Positions 46,742 to 55,099 of a stretch of DNA of 64,000 bases are shown here, piece after piece; within the stretch, counting starts at the first letter, position 1, and every line of letters starts with the position of its first letter. This stretch comes from Peptococcaceae bacterium UBA5767 (lineage in GTDB: Bacteria > Bacillota > TC1 > UBA5767). The translations under genes and the position numbers were made by a program. A model generated the notes under the pieces. The model saw nothing but the letters and a program-made list of their open reading frames with translations. It had not been told where the DNA came from and made no database searches. The stretch covers positions 26,736-90,735 of the forward strand of contig DIET01000012.1 of assembly GCA_002418765.1 (NCBI GenBank). Reading direction: 5' to 3'.

Positions 46742-46945
46742 AAGGTTTCCTCCAAAATGCAGGCGATGAAATGATTATGTTTATTCTACTATAGGTTTGC
46801 TAGGATATACAATGGTCAGGTACAAATGATTGGGGAATGACTTGTTGCTATGTTATTTTGTGGACACATATGTGCCTGTGCTATAATGTGGTCAATCGAA
46901 TTGGTGTCGGTGGTGGATTACAAGATGGAAACAAGGAGGAAAGAG

Positions 46946-47902
46946 ATGGCATTACCAGAAATGGTTTTTGATGCAGAAGAAATAAGACTTAAGCGCATTG
47001 TCGATCACACAGCTCTATTGGGATATGAGGAAGCAGGTTTTGTTTGCGGTAAAATAGATCAGGTGTACGGGCCTTTGGCTTTTCGCAAGAAACCGGAGGG
47101 GAGACCCCTTGTTTACGCATCCTATGTGATGTCTGTCGATGGAAAAATTGCCTTTATGGACAATGAGGTTGGTCCCTTGATTGCCCAAAACAATTACCTT
47201 GATCCTAACGGTGCTTTGGCTGATTTTTGGATTCTGAATATGCTCCGGGGTCAAAGTGATGGAATCATCATTGGATCGGGAACCCTGATCAAGGAGCCAA
47301 ACTATTCCGGGAGTGCCTATGACAGAGATATTTTGGATGCCAGAAGGGCAGCCGGAAAACCTTTGGCTCCCTGGACTGTCATCGTGACCAGGTCAGGACA
47401 AAATATTCCTTTTCACAATCCTGTTTTTCAGTGTGAAGAGGTTCCCTTTTTGATAGCCACTTCCCCTGTGGGGTACCAGTCATTGATTAAGGACTTGCCA
47501 AAAGATCATGTTTTGCTTCCCGTTTGTCAGAATGAGGATGACCAAGAGACCATCAGACGAGTCATAAGGAATTGTCCAGATAAGATTGCTGTTTTTGTCT
47601 CTGGGAATGAAGATGAACCGGATTCATCTGCCTTGATGAAGGTGCTTGATGCCATGGGCATGGAAAAAGTGCTGGTGGAGTCTCCTGCTTACTGCCACCA
47701 TTTGATGCAAAAAAAGCTATTGCACGAGATTTTTATCAATACGTCTTGTGTGTTTGTCGGCGGGCAGGCGACGGGGATCGGTAGTAGTGAAACACCGTTT
47801 CTATCAACAGATCACCCGCATTGTGATATTGTTTCCATACATCTTCACCAAACCAATTTTCTTTATACACGGTATTGTTTTCGTTATGATGTTATGCCTT
47901 AG
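46946..47902 (+). CDS. RibD C-terminal/dihydrofolate-reductase-like protein
   Basis: 318 residues from ATG 46946, chosen for the AAGGAGG just upstream. The core matches the RibD_C reductase fold: RPLVYASYVMSVDGKIA at the first strand, DFWILNMLRGQSDGIIIGSGTL at the cofactor loop and MEKVLVESPAYCHHLMQKKLLHE near the end. In riboflavin synthesis this fold reduces a ribosylaminopyrimidine with NADPH. Here there is no deaminase domain and there is an N-terminal extension of about 50 residues, and no rib genes are near, so it may be a stand-alone reductase with another substrate. Confidence 0.8.
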   Translation: MALPEMVFDAEEIRLKRIVDHTALLGYEEAGFVCGKIDQVYGPLAFRKKPEGRPLVYASYVMSVDGKIAFMDNEVGPLIAQNNYLDPNGALADFWILNMLRGQSDGIIIGSGTLIKEPNYSGSAYDRDILDARRAAGKPLAPWTVIVTRSGQNIPFHNPVFQCEEVPFLIATSPVGYQSLIKDLPKDHVLLPVCQNEDDQETIRRVIRNCPDKIAVFVSGNEDEPDSSALMKVLDAMGMEKVLVESPAYCHHLMQKKLLHEIFINTSCVFVGGQATGIGSSETPFLSTDHPHCDIVSIHLHQTNFLYTRYCFRYDVMP

Positions 47903-48519
47903 CTAGGGAATGAATAAATATGTGCTGGTATCAGCGATACAGGAAGATGCGGATTAACCTCTTAAAACCGCAGATAATCATCAAGAAAAGGCAGTTTTTT
48001 TTGCAAAGCATAAAACCAATTGAGAAAGATATGTCTTTTTGCGAACCTGGTGATATCCTTTGATGGGATAGTCAACGATTCTGTTTGTACCTGTTTATTT
48101 GTCCATAGGCAGGTAGCAACGCTGGTGATATAATAAGATCATAGAAAGAGGAATGCCTGACGAGGACTGTGCGTGTGTGGCAAAGCAACGATTTAGATGA
48201 GGATACAGAGGCAATGAGCACGCCGGCCAAACAAGGCCGGCTTTTGATTTGCAGCGAGAAGGGCTTAAGACGTTTCCATCCTGGGTGGAACAGCAAAAAA
48301 GACTGAAAAACTTGTACTAAATGGATCAGCATCTTTAATGGGATGTTTCGGAGACATCTCGTTCAGTCGGAAAAGTCAAGGAGGTGAGTTCTACTTATCA
48401 GATTGCACAGCAAGATATGTTCTTGGCATAGCCTAAGTTTGATTTGCCTATTTTGTATTTGGCACAAGGGGAATCAATTGTTTCAGAGGGTGTCTTGTGC
48501 CGGGAGAGGAGTGGTTTTG
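47903..48519. other. Long intergenic stretch with an orphan terminator
   Basis: No protein gene is supported. TACCTG/CAGGTA (48,088/48,110) can pair, and a GC-rich terminator ends at 48,250. About 80-160 bases upstream of that terminator could be a small RNA. AAGGAGGTGA at about 48,379 is a strong ribosome binding site without a well-placed start codon; a TTG at 48403 would extend the next gene upstream but buries its lipoprotein signal. Confidence 0.35.
48222..48250 (+). terminator. Intrinsic terminator without an obvious gene
   Basis: GCCGGCC (48222-48228) pairs perfectly with GGCCGGC (48235-48241) across AAACAA, then TTTTGATTT. The RibD-like gene ends 320 bases earlier. Confidence 0.75.
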
Positions 48520-49047
48520 GTGAGGAAGTCTCGTAGAGTTTTGGCTGTTGTGGTGATGTTGCTGATGCTGGTGAGTCTGAGTGGTTGTATATTGCTTCCT
48601 GTGGGGTCCAGTGGTGTAAAGGCTTCAGGGGGTGGCCTCATTGATTCGTTGACCCAAGAAGAAGGTGACTTTGCTTCCTTTGGATTCAACGTGCAAATTA
48701 CGCAAGAGCCCATTGAATCAGCTACGGTAACAGAAGTGTTGTATGCAAAGGGCCGATTCCAGCTTCATGATATTGCTTATGGATTTTCTATGAATGCTGA
48801 TATTTCTGCTGTTCTTTATTGCGCCGATGATGAAGGAGAATGGCCAGATAAGACCATTTTCTTTGCGGGTGTAGCGGACCCTGATCCAAAAGATTTAGGA
48901 GATGAGTTGCAAGCTGTCATCATCGCAACAGATTATCCTGATGGCCGTCAGTGGGTCAGCATATCGGTGCAAGATGCTGACGGTGCGGAGGTATATGCCA
49001 ATTCAGGTTATCAAAAAGCGGGGAATATCAAAGTTAAAGTCCAGTGA
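48520..49047 (+). CDS. Hypothetical lipoprotein
   Basis: 175 residues from GTG 48520, which follows GGAGAGGAG and puts a clean lipoprotein signal at the N-terminus (basic RKSRR, hydrophobic core, LSGC with Cys23). The mature part is compact and beta-rich, with a Gly-Ser linker (GSSGVKASGGG). No family recognised; the EVLYAKGRFQLHDIAYGFS and WVSISVQDADG segments look like Ig-like strands. Extracytoplasmic location is the only firm inference. A terminator follows. Confidence 0.72.
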   Translation: MRKSRRVLAVVVMLLMLVSLSGCILLPVGSSGVKASGGGLIDSLTQEEGDFASFGFNVQITQEPIESATVTEVLYAKGRFQLHDIAYGFSMNADISAVLYCADDEGEWPDKTIFFAGVADPDPKDLGDELQAVIIATDYPDGRQWVSISVQDADGAEVYANSGYQKAGNIKVKVQ

Positions 49048-49086
49048 GGCATTGGTCTTTCTTTCAGGAACGGTTTTTTATTAGGC

Positions 49087-49122
49087 CGTCAGGCACTCCC
49101 AGGATGCCTGACGTTTTGTTTG
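49087..49122 (+). terminator. Intrinsic terminator
   Basis: CGTCAGGCA (49087-49095) pairs perfectly with TGCCTGACG (49105-49113), followed by TTTTGTTTG. Confidence 0.88.
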
Positions 49123-49353
49123 TTTTGTAAAATATTGTATTTGAATTCCAAAAGCTCATCGCAGTTATTCAGTAATCTGCGTGGAATTATGTTACCATCA
49201 AGACGCAGGGTTTTAGAATCCTCAGGGATTTAGTTTCGGGCAAAAAAGAGTACCGGATGAAAGTTTTGTTGTGAGAAGAATGATGATGGGCAAAAAAAAT
49301 TATTCGAGTGTGTTGCGGAGTTATCCTGTGTTGATGGAGAGAGAGGGAAAGCG
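49123..49353. promoter_or_regulatory. Upstream region of fprA with nested inverted repeats
   Basis: CGCAG (49160-49164) pairs with CTGCG (49177-49181), with TTA/TAA inside, and AATTCC (49144-49149) with GGAATT (49183-49188) outside it. This could be an operator or leader stem for the flavodiiron gene. No clear promoter was fixed. Confidence 0.35.
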
Positions 49354-50541
49354 ATGATGAAGAAGGTAATGAACAATGTATTCTGGATTGGTATGATAGA
49401 TTGGGAAATCAAAACATTTCATGGACATGAATATTCCACCAATCATGGATCAACATATAATTCCTACCTTATTGAGGAAGAAAAGACGGTACTTATTGAT
49501 ACCGTATGGAGACCATTTGCCAAGGAATATGTAGATAATCTGGCCCGGGAAATCGATCTAAAGAACATCGATTACATCGTTGTGAATCATGGAGAGGAAG
49601 ACCACAGCGGAGCACTTCCTGAACTGATGAAACACATTCCTAATACACCGATTTATTGTACGTCCAATGCTGTAAAATCGCTCAAGGGGCAGTATCATCA
49701 AGATTGGAATTTTCAAGTGGTCAAAACGGGGGATGCACTGGATATCGGTCACGGAAAGAAGTTGGTTTTTGTAGAAATGAAAATGCTTCATTGGCCCGAC
49801 AGCATGGCCACATATCTGACCTCGGACAATATTTTGTTCAGCAACGATGCGTTTGGGCAGCATTATGCAACAACCAGACTGTTCAATGATTTGGTAGATT
49901 CTTGTGAGTTAGAGCAGGAAGCAATCAAGTATTTTGCCAATATTTTGACACCCTTTTCTTCTGTTTTGAGAAAAAAACTGGATGAAGTATTGAGTCTTGG
50001 TTTGGATATAGATATGATTGCTACCAGCCATGGGGTCATCTGGAGAGACAATCCTATGCAAATTGTTGAAAAATATGCTCAGTGGAGCAATGAGTACCAG
50101 GAAAACCAGATTACTATTGTTTATGATACCATGTCCAGAGGTACGAAAAAGTTGGCCGAAAAGATCGCTGAAGGCATAGGGCTAGAGGATCCTTCTGTGA
50201 ACACCAAGGTGTTTAATCTGCCTGTAAGTGATGTCAATGAGGTGATTACAGAGATTTTTAAATCAAAAACAGTAGTGGTGGGTTCTGCTACGGTACTTAA
50301 TACGGTATTGCATTCTATAGCCAGTTTAATCCATCTGATGACACAATTGAAATTCAAGAATAAAAAAGCGGCTTCTTTTGGTTGTTATGGCTGGAGTGGT
50401 GAAGGTAACCAGGTTTTGAATAATATGTTGCATGATGCCGGTTTTGAGATGGTGGATGACGGGTTTAAGAATCAGTGGAGCCCGGACGAAGACCAACAAC
50501 GCGCCGCCATTGAGTATGGAAAGAAAATAGCCAGAGCTTAA
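49354..50541 (+). CDS. fprA: A-type flavodiiron protein FprA
   Basis: 395 residues, the two-domain A-type length. The metallo-beta-lactamase-like domain carries the diiron ligands His79, Glu81, Asp83 and His84 (NHGEEDHSG), with later ligand positions in the MLHWPDSMATYLTSDN and SHGVIWRD regions. The C-terminal flavodoxin domain binds FMN (VYDTMSRGTKKLAE). It reduces oxygen to water or nitric oxide to nitrous oxide in the cytoplasm, with electrons from rubredoxin or F420-type donors, protecting an anaerobe. No rubredoxin gene is adjacent. It fits with KatG, PerR and OsmC as oxygen defence. Confidence 0.95.
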   Translation: MMKKVMNNVFWIGMIDWEIKTFHGHEYSTNHGSTYNSYLIEEEKTVLIDTVWRPFAKEYVDNLAREIDLKNIDYIVVNHGEEDHSGALPELMKHIPNTPIYCTSNAVKSLKGQYHQDWNFQVVKTGDALDIGHGKKLVFVEMKMLHWPDSMATYLTSDNILFSNDAFGQHYATTRLFNDLVDSCELEQEAIKYFANILTPFSSVLRKKLDEVLSLGLDIDMIATSHGVIWRDNPMQIVEKYAQWSNEYQENQITIVYDTMSRGTKKLAEKIAEGIGLEDPSVNTKVFNLPVSDVNEVITEIFKSKTVVVGSATVLNTVLHSIASLIHLMTQLKFKNKKAASFGCYGWSGEGNQVLNNMLHDAGFEMVDDGFKNQWSPDEDQQRAAIEYGKKIARA

Positions 50542-50675
50542 GAGAGGATCCCGCATCATACATACGGGAACAATGCTTTCTCGGTAGCTAAGTTTATCGT
50601 GGATTCACAAAAAAAAGAATGATATAATAGTTATATTGGCACGTAAAAACCATATATTTATTCCAAAAGCAAGTT

Positions 50676-50737
50676 AAAGGAGATTATCCTTGGAGAAGAA
50701 TAATCAATGCTTGATTATACAATCAAGCTGACTTTTT
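50676..50737 (+). promoter_or_regulatory. Attenuator-like element with a possible 13-codon leader peptide
   Basis: GCTTGATT (50709-50716) pairs perfectly with AATCAAGC (50721-50728) across ATAC, then TGACTTTTT: an intrinsic terminator. A TTG start at 50690 with AAAGGAG 7 bases upstream would encode a 13-residue peptide ending inside this hairpin (TGA 50729-50731). A TATAAT at 50623-50628 may be its promoter. Confidence 0.5.
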
Positions 50738-50789
50738 AGGAAGAAAAAAAATAAAAAATAAAAGAAGGAGTTTTTTGCCGACAGTAGAA

Positions 50790-50868
50790 CTATACCATAT
50801 ATGAATTGGAACTAATTTCATATGATATGGTTTAGGACGATGGCAAAGGACTCACAAGGTTCCCTATT
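50790..50868 (+). ncRNA. Candidate riboswitch aptamer (hairpin with loop pseudoknot)
   Basis: A long hairpin runs from about 50,790 to 50,835. ACCATAT (50794-50800) pairs with ATATGGT (50825-50831); the upper stem ATG/AATT pairs with AATT/CAT with one bulge. Its 6-base loop GGAACT (50808-50813) is complementary to GGTTCC (50858-50863), so a pseudoknot can form. The joining segment holds ACGATGGCAAAGGACTCACA. A strong terminator follows at once, and the ABC/UbiD operon lies beyond. I could not match it to TPP, purine, SAM, preQ1 or other classes I know. The structure is read from the sequence; ligand sensing is inference. Confidence 0.5.
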
Positions 50869-50904
50869 ATGCCGATATGCATTTATGCGTATCGGCATTT
50901 TTTA
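50869..50904 (+). terminator. Terminator in the leader of the ABC/UbiD operon
   Basis: ATGCCGATA (50869-50877) pairs with TATCGGCAT (50890-50898), with GCAT/ATGC stacked inside and six T at the end. It stands 130 bases before the first gene, the position of a riboswitch-controlled terminator. Confidence 0.88.
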
Positions 50905-51033
50905 TGGCTATGAAACACAAGCTTGAAGTGAAAATGGCAATTCGGAAGGGAAGGAGATTACTGTATGACTTGACAAATGATGTGCTGTATTGTTATCCGT
51001 TGTCTTGGTCTTTGCGTAAGAGGGAGGAAAAAA

Positions 51034-52068
51034 ATGTTGAATAGTAAGAAAATGAAATGGATCGTTGTGTGCCTGATTGGTTTGATGGTTGTTGCTTCAT
51101 TGACAGGTTGCTCACCTGCTGAACCTGAGGTGGGAGAAGGCGAATTAACAGATGTCAATATTCGATTGAGTTGGTTCTTCAAAGGTGAGTTTACCCATTT
51201 GGTCGTGGCCAAAGAGCTTGGCTATTTTGAAGAAGAGGGTTTAAATGTGGAGATCAGAGAGGGCAATGAGAAAGTGATACCCACTCAGCTTTTGGTCAAT
51301 GGAGAAGATGATTTTGCTTACATTGCGGCCTCTGACATGCTTATTGCTGTTAATGAAGGTATGGATCTCGTGATGCCCATGTGTGCCCTGCAGAAGAATC
51401 CAGTCGGTGTGATATCATTCCCTGAAGCTGGTATCTTGTCACCGCAAGATATGGTCGGCAAGAGTATCATTGATACTGCCGGTGGAAGTTTGTCTTCATT
51501 TTGGGAACCGTTTCTCAGAACCAACAATGTTGACCCAGACGATGTCGAGCTGATCATTGCTGACTGGGGCGCCAAGAATACATCCCTATTAAACGGAACA
51601 GTGGATGGCGTTTCCGCTTTTGCCACCAATGAATTGGCATCTTTGACTATCGAAGAAGGTAAAGATTTTAATTTCTTTGCGGCATCTGATTATGGCTACA
51701 ACCTGATGGCTCATGGCATTATTACCTCTAGAGAATATTTTGATAATAACCCGGAAGTAGTAGCTGGTATGGTCAGGGGTCTTCAAAGAGGGATGCAGTA
51801 TATGATAGAAAATCCCGAAGAGGCTGCTAGAATTGCTACAGAAGCATATCCTGAAGAATCTGTTTTGGAAATCAACGTTGCACAGGTTAAGGAGACGATT
51901 GAATATTTCCACACACCCAGAAGTGAAGGGAAACCATTGGGTTGGGTTGAATTGGCAGATTTGCAGGATACTGCGGACATCTTGTTTGAGTCAGGCGCCA
52001 TTGGTAATGAGATACAAAACTTGGAAGATCTTTTTACCAACGAGTTTATCGATGAAAGCATAAAATAG
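51034..52068 (+). CDS. ABC transporter substrate-binding lipoprotein, NMT1/THI5 type
   Basis: 344 residues. Start ATG 51034 follows GAGGGAGG. The signal peptide ends in SLTGC (Cys26). The binding domain matches NMT1/THI5-like and SsuA/TauA proteins: RLSWFFKGEFTHLVVAKELGYFEEEGL, then KVIPTQLLVNGEDDFAYIAASDML and GKSIIDTAGGS. These bind small organic acids, sulfonates or pyrimidine precursors. Permease and ATPase genes follow in the same operon. The UbiD gene at the end suggests an aromatic or unsaturated carboxylate as ligand. The leader RNA upstream probably regulates it. Confidence 0.9.
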   Translation: MLNSKKMKWIVVCLIGLMVVASLTGCSPAEPEVGEGELTDVNIRLSWFFKGEFTHLVVAKELGYFEEEGLNVEIREGNEKVIPTQLLVNGEDDFAYIAASDMLIAVNEGMDLVMPMCALQKNPVGVISFPEAGILSPQDMVGKSIIDTAGGSLSSFWEPFLRTNNVDPDDVELIIADWGAKNTSLLNGTVDGVSAFATNELASLTIEEGKDFNFFAASDYGYNLMAHGIITSREYFDNNPEVVAGMVRGLQRGMQYMIENPEEAARIATEAYPEESVLEINVAQVKETIEYFHTPRSEGKPLGWVELADLQDTADILFESGAIGNEIQNLEDLFTNEFIDESIK

Positions 52069-52077
52069 GAGCAGCTT

Positions 52078-52875
52078 ATGAATGTAATGAAAGTACTTAG
52101 AAAAAAAGTACGCGACAATATGTATGCTTGGGGCTTGTTGGTGGCTTTGATCGTTTTCTGGGAAGCGGCTGTCAAGCTTATGGATCTACCAAAATATTTT
52201 TTACCGGCACCTACGGCAATTGCACAGAAGATTGCCGCCAACATTCCTTTGTTGGCATTCAATACCTGGGTTACTTTGTATGAGGTTTTATTGGGCTTTG
52301 CCTTGGGAATGCTGATTGGCATTCCCCTGGCCATCCTCATTGTTTATGTACCGGTTCTGGAAAAATCGGTGTATTCCATTTTGGTTTCAGCGAATGCTAT
52401 TCCCAAAGTGGCCCTGGCACCAATTCTGGTGGTGTGGCTTGGCTTTGGACTGGCGCCTAAGCTGGTTGTAGCGTTTCTGATTTGTTTCTTCCCCATTGTT
52501 GTGAATACAGTGATTGGGATGAAATCCATTACTCCTGAGATGATCAAGCTGGCCAAGATTCTAGGTGCCACCAGCCAGCAACAGTTTTTCAAGTTTCGTC
52601 TACCCAAGGCGTTGCCCAGTATATTTGGTGGCTTGAAGATTGGGGTCACGTTGGCTGTTGTGGGGGCGATTGTAGGGGAATATGTAGCCGCAGAGAAAGG
52701 CTTGGGCTATGTCCAAATGATTTTTGCAGGCAATCTGGATACGGCCATGGTGTTTTCTGTATTGGTCATCCTGTCAGTGATGAGTGTGGTCTTGTTCAAT
52801 GTGGTAGCCTTCATTGAAACGCTGGTGGTCAAGGGCAATACAGAAGAAGTGTCAGAATGCGATACAGCTCAGTGA
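52078..52875 (+). CDS. ABC transporter permease, SsuC/TauC type
   Basis: 265 residues, six helices, BPD_transp_1 family. LPAPTAIAQKIAANIP near the N-terminus is typical of the NitT/TauT group, and VSANAIPKVALAPILVVWLGFG contains the EAA-like coupling loop, followed by ATSQQQFFKFRLPKALPSIFGG. Starts 9 bases after the receptor gene behind AGGAGC. Forms a homodimeric channel energised by the next gene product. Confidence 0.93.
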   Translation: MNVMKVLRKKVRDNMYAWGLLVALIVFWEAAVKLMDLPKYFLPAPTAIAQKIAANIPLLAFNTWVTLYEVLLGFALGMLIGIPLAILIVYVPVLEKSVYSILVSANAIPKVALAPILVVWLGFGLAPKLVVAFLICFFPIVVNTVIGMKSITPEMIKLAKILGATSQQQFFKFRLPKALPSIFGGLKIGVTLAVVGAIVGEYVAAEKGLGYVQMIFAGNLDTAMVFSVLVILSVMSVVLFNVVAFIETLVVKGNTEEVSECDTAQ

Positions 52876-52888
52876 TAAGGAGACAGTT

Positions 52889-53701
52889 ATGGAAATCAGT
52901 GCAAAAGGATTAAGCTGCGAAGCACAGAATGTATGTAAGATTTACACCACCAAGCAAGGAAGTACGATGGCCTTATCTGAAGACTCATTGTATGTTCAGG
53001 CAGGTGAGTTTGTGTCCATTGTGGGACCTAGTGGATGTGGGAAGACCACACTACTCAATATCATGTGTGGGTTGCTGCCTGCCAGTGATGGCACGGTTCT
53101 GATTGATGGGAAAGCAATTCATGGCCCTTATACAGATATCGGTTATGTGTTTCAACAAGATGTTCTGCTGGGGTGGAGAACCGTGTTTGAAAATGTCATA
53201 TTGCCTATAGAGATAAAGAAGCTGCGACCGGTAGAGGAGTATCATCAGCGGGCCAAAGATTTGTTGGAGATGGTTGGACTTAAGGGCTTTGAACACAAGT
53301 ATCCTGGTGAGCTATCCGGAGGCATGAGACAGCGTGTTTCCATTTGCAGAGCCTTGTTATGTTCTCCTCCATTGCTGTTTATGGACGAACCCTTTGGGGC
53401 TTTGGATGCTTTGACCAGAGAACAGATGAACATCGATTTGCTGGATATTTGGTCGAAAAATCAGAATACCGTGTTGTTTGTAACGCACAGTATTGATGAG
53501 GCCGTGATTCTCTCGGACCGTGTGATCATTATGTCCAATCGTCCCGGGAAAATCATCAAGGATATCAAGATTGATTTGCCAAGACCCAGAACGCTGCATA
53601 TGAAAGGCAGTGATAGATTTGTTGAGTATGTCACCGAGATCCGAGATATTTTCAATGAGTATGGTGTACTGCGCGATGAAAAGAATCAGGGAAAGGTATA
53701 A
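52889..53701 (+). CDS. ABC transporter ATP-binding protein, SsuB/TauB type
   Basis: 270 residues from ATG 52889, after AAGGAGAC. Walker A is GPSGCGKTTLLN, the signature LSGGMRQRVSICRAL, Walker B PPLLFMDEPFGALD, and the switch histidine is in VLFVTHSIDEAV. This is the normal NitT/TauT family ATPase. It lies 13 bases after the permease gene and just before the UbiD gene. Confidence 0.94.
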   Translation: MEISAKGLSCEAQNVCKIYTTKQGSTMALSEDSLYVQAGEFVSIVGPSGCGKTTLLNIMCGLLPASDGTVLIDGKAIHGPYTDIGYVFQQDVLLGWRTVFENVILPIEIKKLRPVEEYHQRAKDLLEMVGLKGFEHKYPGELSGGMRQRVSICRALLCSPPLLFMDEPFGALDALTREQMNIDLLDIWSKNQNTVLFVTHSIDEAVILSDRVIIMSNRPGKIIKDIKIDLPRPRTLHMKGSDRFVEYVTEIRDIFNEYGVLRDEKNQGKV

Positions 53702-53706
53702 ATGAT

Positions 53707-55044
53707 ATGACTGCTCAAATAAATGACTTACGAGGTTTCCTGAACTTGCTGGAGGCAGAATCTCAGGTGACACACATCAACAAGGAGGTAGACAGGGAGT
53801 ATGAACTCGGTTCTGTGGTCGCTGCTTTTGAAAAAAAAGAAAACAAAGCGACCTATTTCCATCACGTAAAAAACAGTACGATACCCGTATGTGCCAACTT
53901 GCTGGGATCTGTCGAGCGGATCGCCATGGCGCTCGGCATTGAAAATGAAGAAATACAAGGTGTCATTGGCGAGGCATTGAAGCATCCTGTGGAACCCATT
54001 TTGGTGGACGATGGTGTCTGTCAGGAAGTGGTGTTGGACAAGGATATTGACCTGTCGGTGTTGCCGATTCCAACCCATGCTCCTGATGATGCTGGAGCGT
54101 ATATCACCAGTGGATTGGTATTTAGTAAGAGCATCAAGGGTGGACATCAGAATGTTTCTTATCATCGTATGGAAATCAAGGGCCCGAACAAGGTGGGTAT
54201 TTTTATCAATGAATGGCGACATTTGGCTACCTTGTATAATGAAGCAGAATCTTTGGGAGAAGCTTTGCCGATTGCCGTCGTGATTGGCTGTGACCCAGTA
54301 CATTATATTACAGCCGGGTTGCGGACTGATTTGGATGAAGTACATGTTTCGGGAGCACTGCGGCAACAACCCACTGAGGTGGTATTGTGCATGCATTCGG
54401 ATATTTTGGTTCCTGCTTCTTCAGAAATTGTATTGGAAGGGAAAATTTGGCCGGAACGAAGAGAAAAGGAAGGGCCTCTTGGAGAATTCACTGGTCACTA
54501 TAGCAAAACCTGGATGAATCCGGTCGTTGAAATCGAAACGATCACCCATCGGAAGGATCCCATTTATCAGACTATCAACAGTGCTTCCAAAGAGCATGTA
54601 CTCCTTGGTAATGTAATTCCCAGAGAACCCGTTTTGTTTGATTTTGTTTCTTATGTTAGCAAAGGTGTTAAGGACGTGCACATTCCCCCTTATGGCAGTG
54701 GATTTATGGCCATCATCAAGGTGAAAAAAAGTAATCCTGGTGAACCTAAAAATTTGGCATTGGCCGCCATGACTTCCAATGTCAACATCAAAAATGTAGT
54801 GGTTGTGGATGAAGACGTGGATATTTATGATTCTGAGGATGTGCTGTGGGCCATTAGCAATCGTGTCAACCCACTCACAGATGTCTTCTCTGTACCTCAT
54901 TCCCAGTGTCACGAACTGGATCCCACCAGTGATGTAAGAGGTGTGGGTACCAAGTTGGGGATTGATGCTACGCTGAAAGAGGGCAATAAAAATGCCAAGC
55001 GGGTATTGTATCCTTCTATTCAGATAAACGATTACTTGGATTGA
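53707..55044 (+). CDS. UbiD family decarboxylase
   Basis: 445 residues. UbiD marks are IPTHAPDDAGAYITSGLVFSK (prenyl-FMN and metal site), NEWRHLATLYNEAESLGEALPIA, the IGCDPVHYI strand and WPERREKEGPLGEFTGHYS with catalytic Arg and Glu. The family uses prenylated FMN for reversible (de)carboxylation of aromatic, heteroaromatic or alpha,beta-unsaturated acids. No UbiX prenyltransferase gene is in the window. It starts 5 bases after the ATPase gene, so the operon couples uptake and decarboxylation of one compound; this pairing is inference from gene order. A terminator follows. Confidence 0.9.
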   Translation: MTAQINDLRGFLNLLEAESQVTHINKEVDREYELGSVVAAFEKKENKATYFHHVKNSTIPVCANLLGSVERIAMALGIENEEIQGVIGEALKHPVEPILVDDGVCQEVVLDKDIDLSVLPIPTHAPDDAGAYITSGLVFSKSIKGGHQNVSYHRMEIKGPNKVGIFINEWRHLATLYNEAESLGEALPIAVVIGCDPVHYITAGLRTDLDEVHVSGALRQQPTEVVLCMHSDILVPASSEIVLEGKIWPERREKEGPLGEFTGHYSKTWMNPVVEIETITHRKDPIYQTINSASKEHVLLGNVIPREPVLFDFVSYVSKGVKDVHIPPYGSGFMAIIKVKKSNPGEPKNLALAAMTSNVNIKNVVVVDEDVDIYDSEDVLWAISNRVNPLTDVFSVPHSQCHELDPTSDVRGVGTKLGIDATLKEGNKNAKRVLYPSIQINDYLD

Positions 55045-55064
55045 TTTTTTCGTAACTCCCCATA

Positions 55065-55099
55065 AACCATGCACTTAACCATTGGTGCATGGTTTTCTT
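55065..55099 (+). terminator. Intrinsic terminator of the ABC/UbiD operon
   Basis: AACCATGCAC (55065-55074) pairs perfectly with GTGCATGGTT (55085-55094), followed by TTCTTA. Confidence 0.85.

Noticed and set aside
48403..48519. N-terminal extension of the lipoprotein from TTG 48403
   Set aside because: It would bury the signal peptide inside the protein, and the strong AAGGAGG upstream is too far from this TTG.
50545..50910. TPP or purine riboswitch in front of the NMT1-type operon
   Set aside because: The conserved CTGAGA/ACCTGAT elements of TPP and the loop motifs of purine riboswitches were not found.
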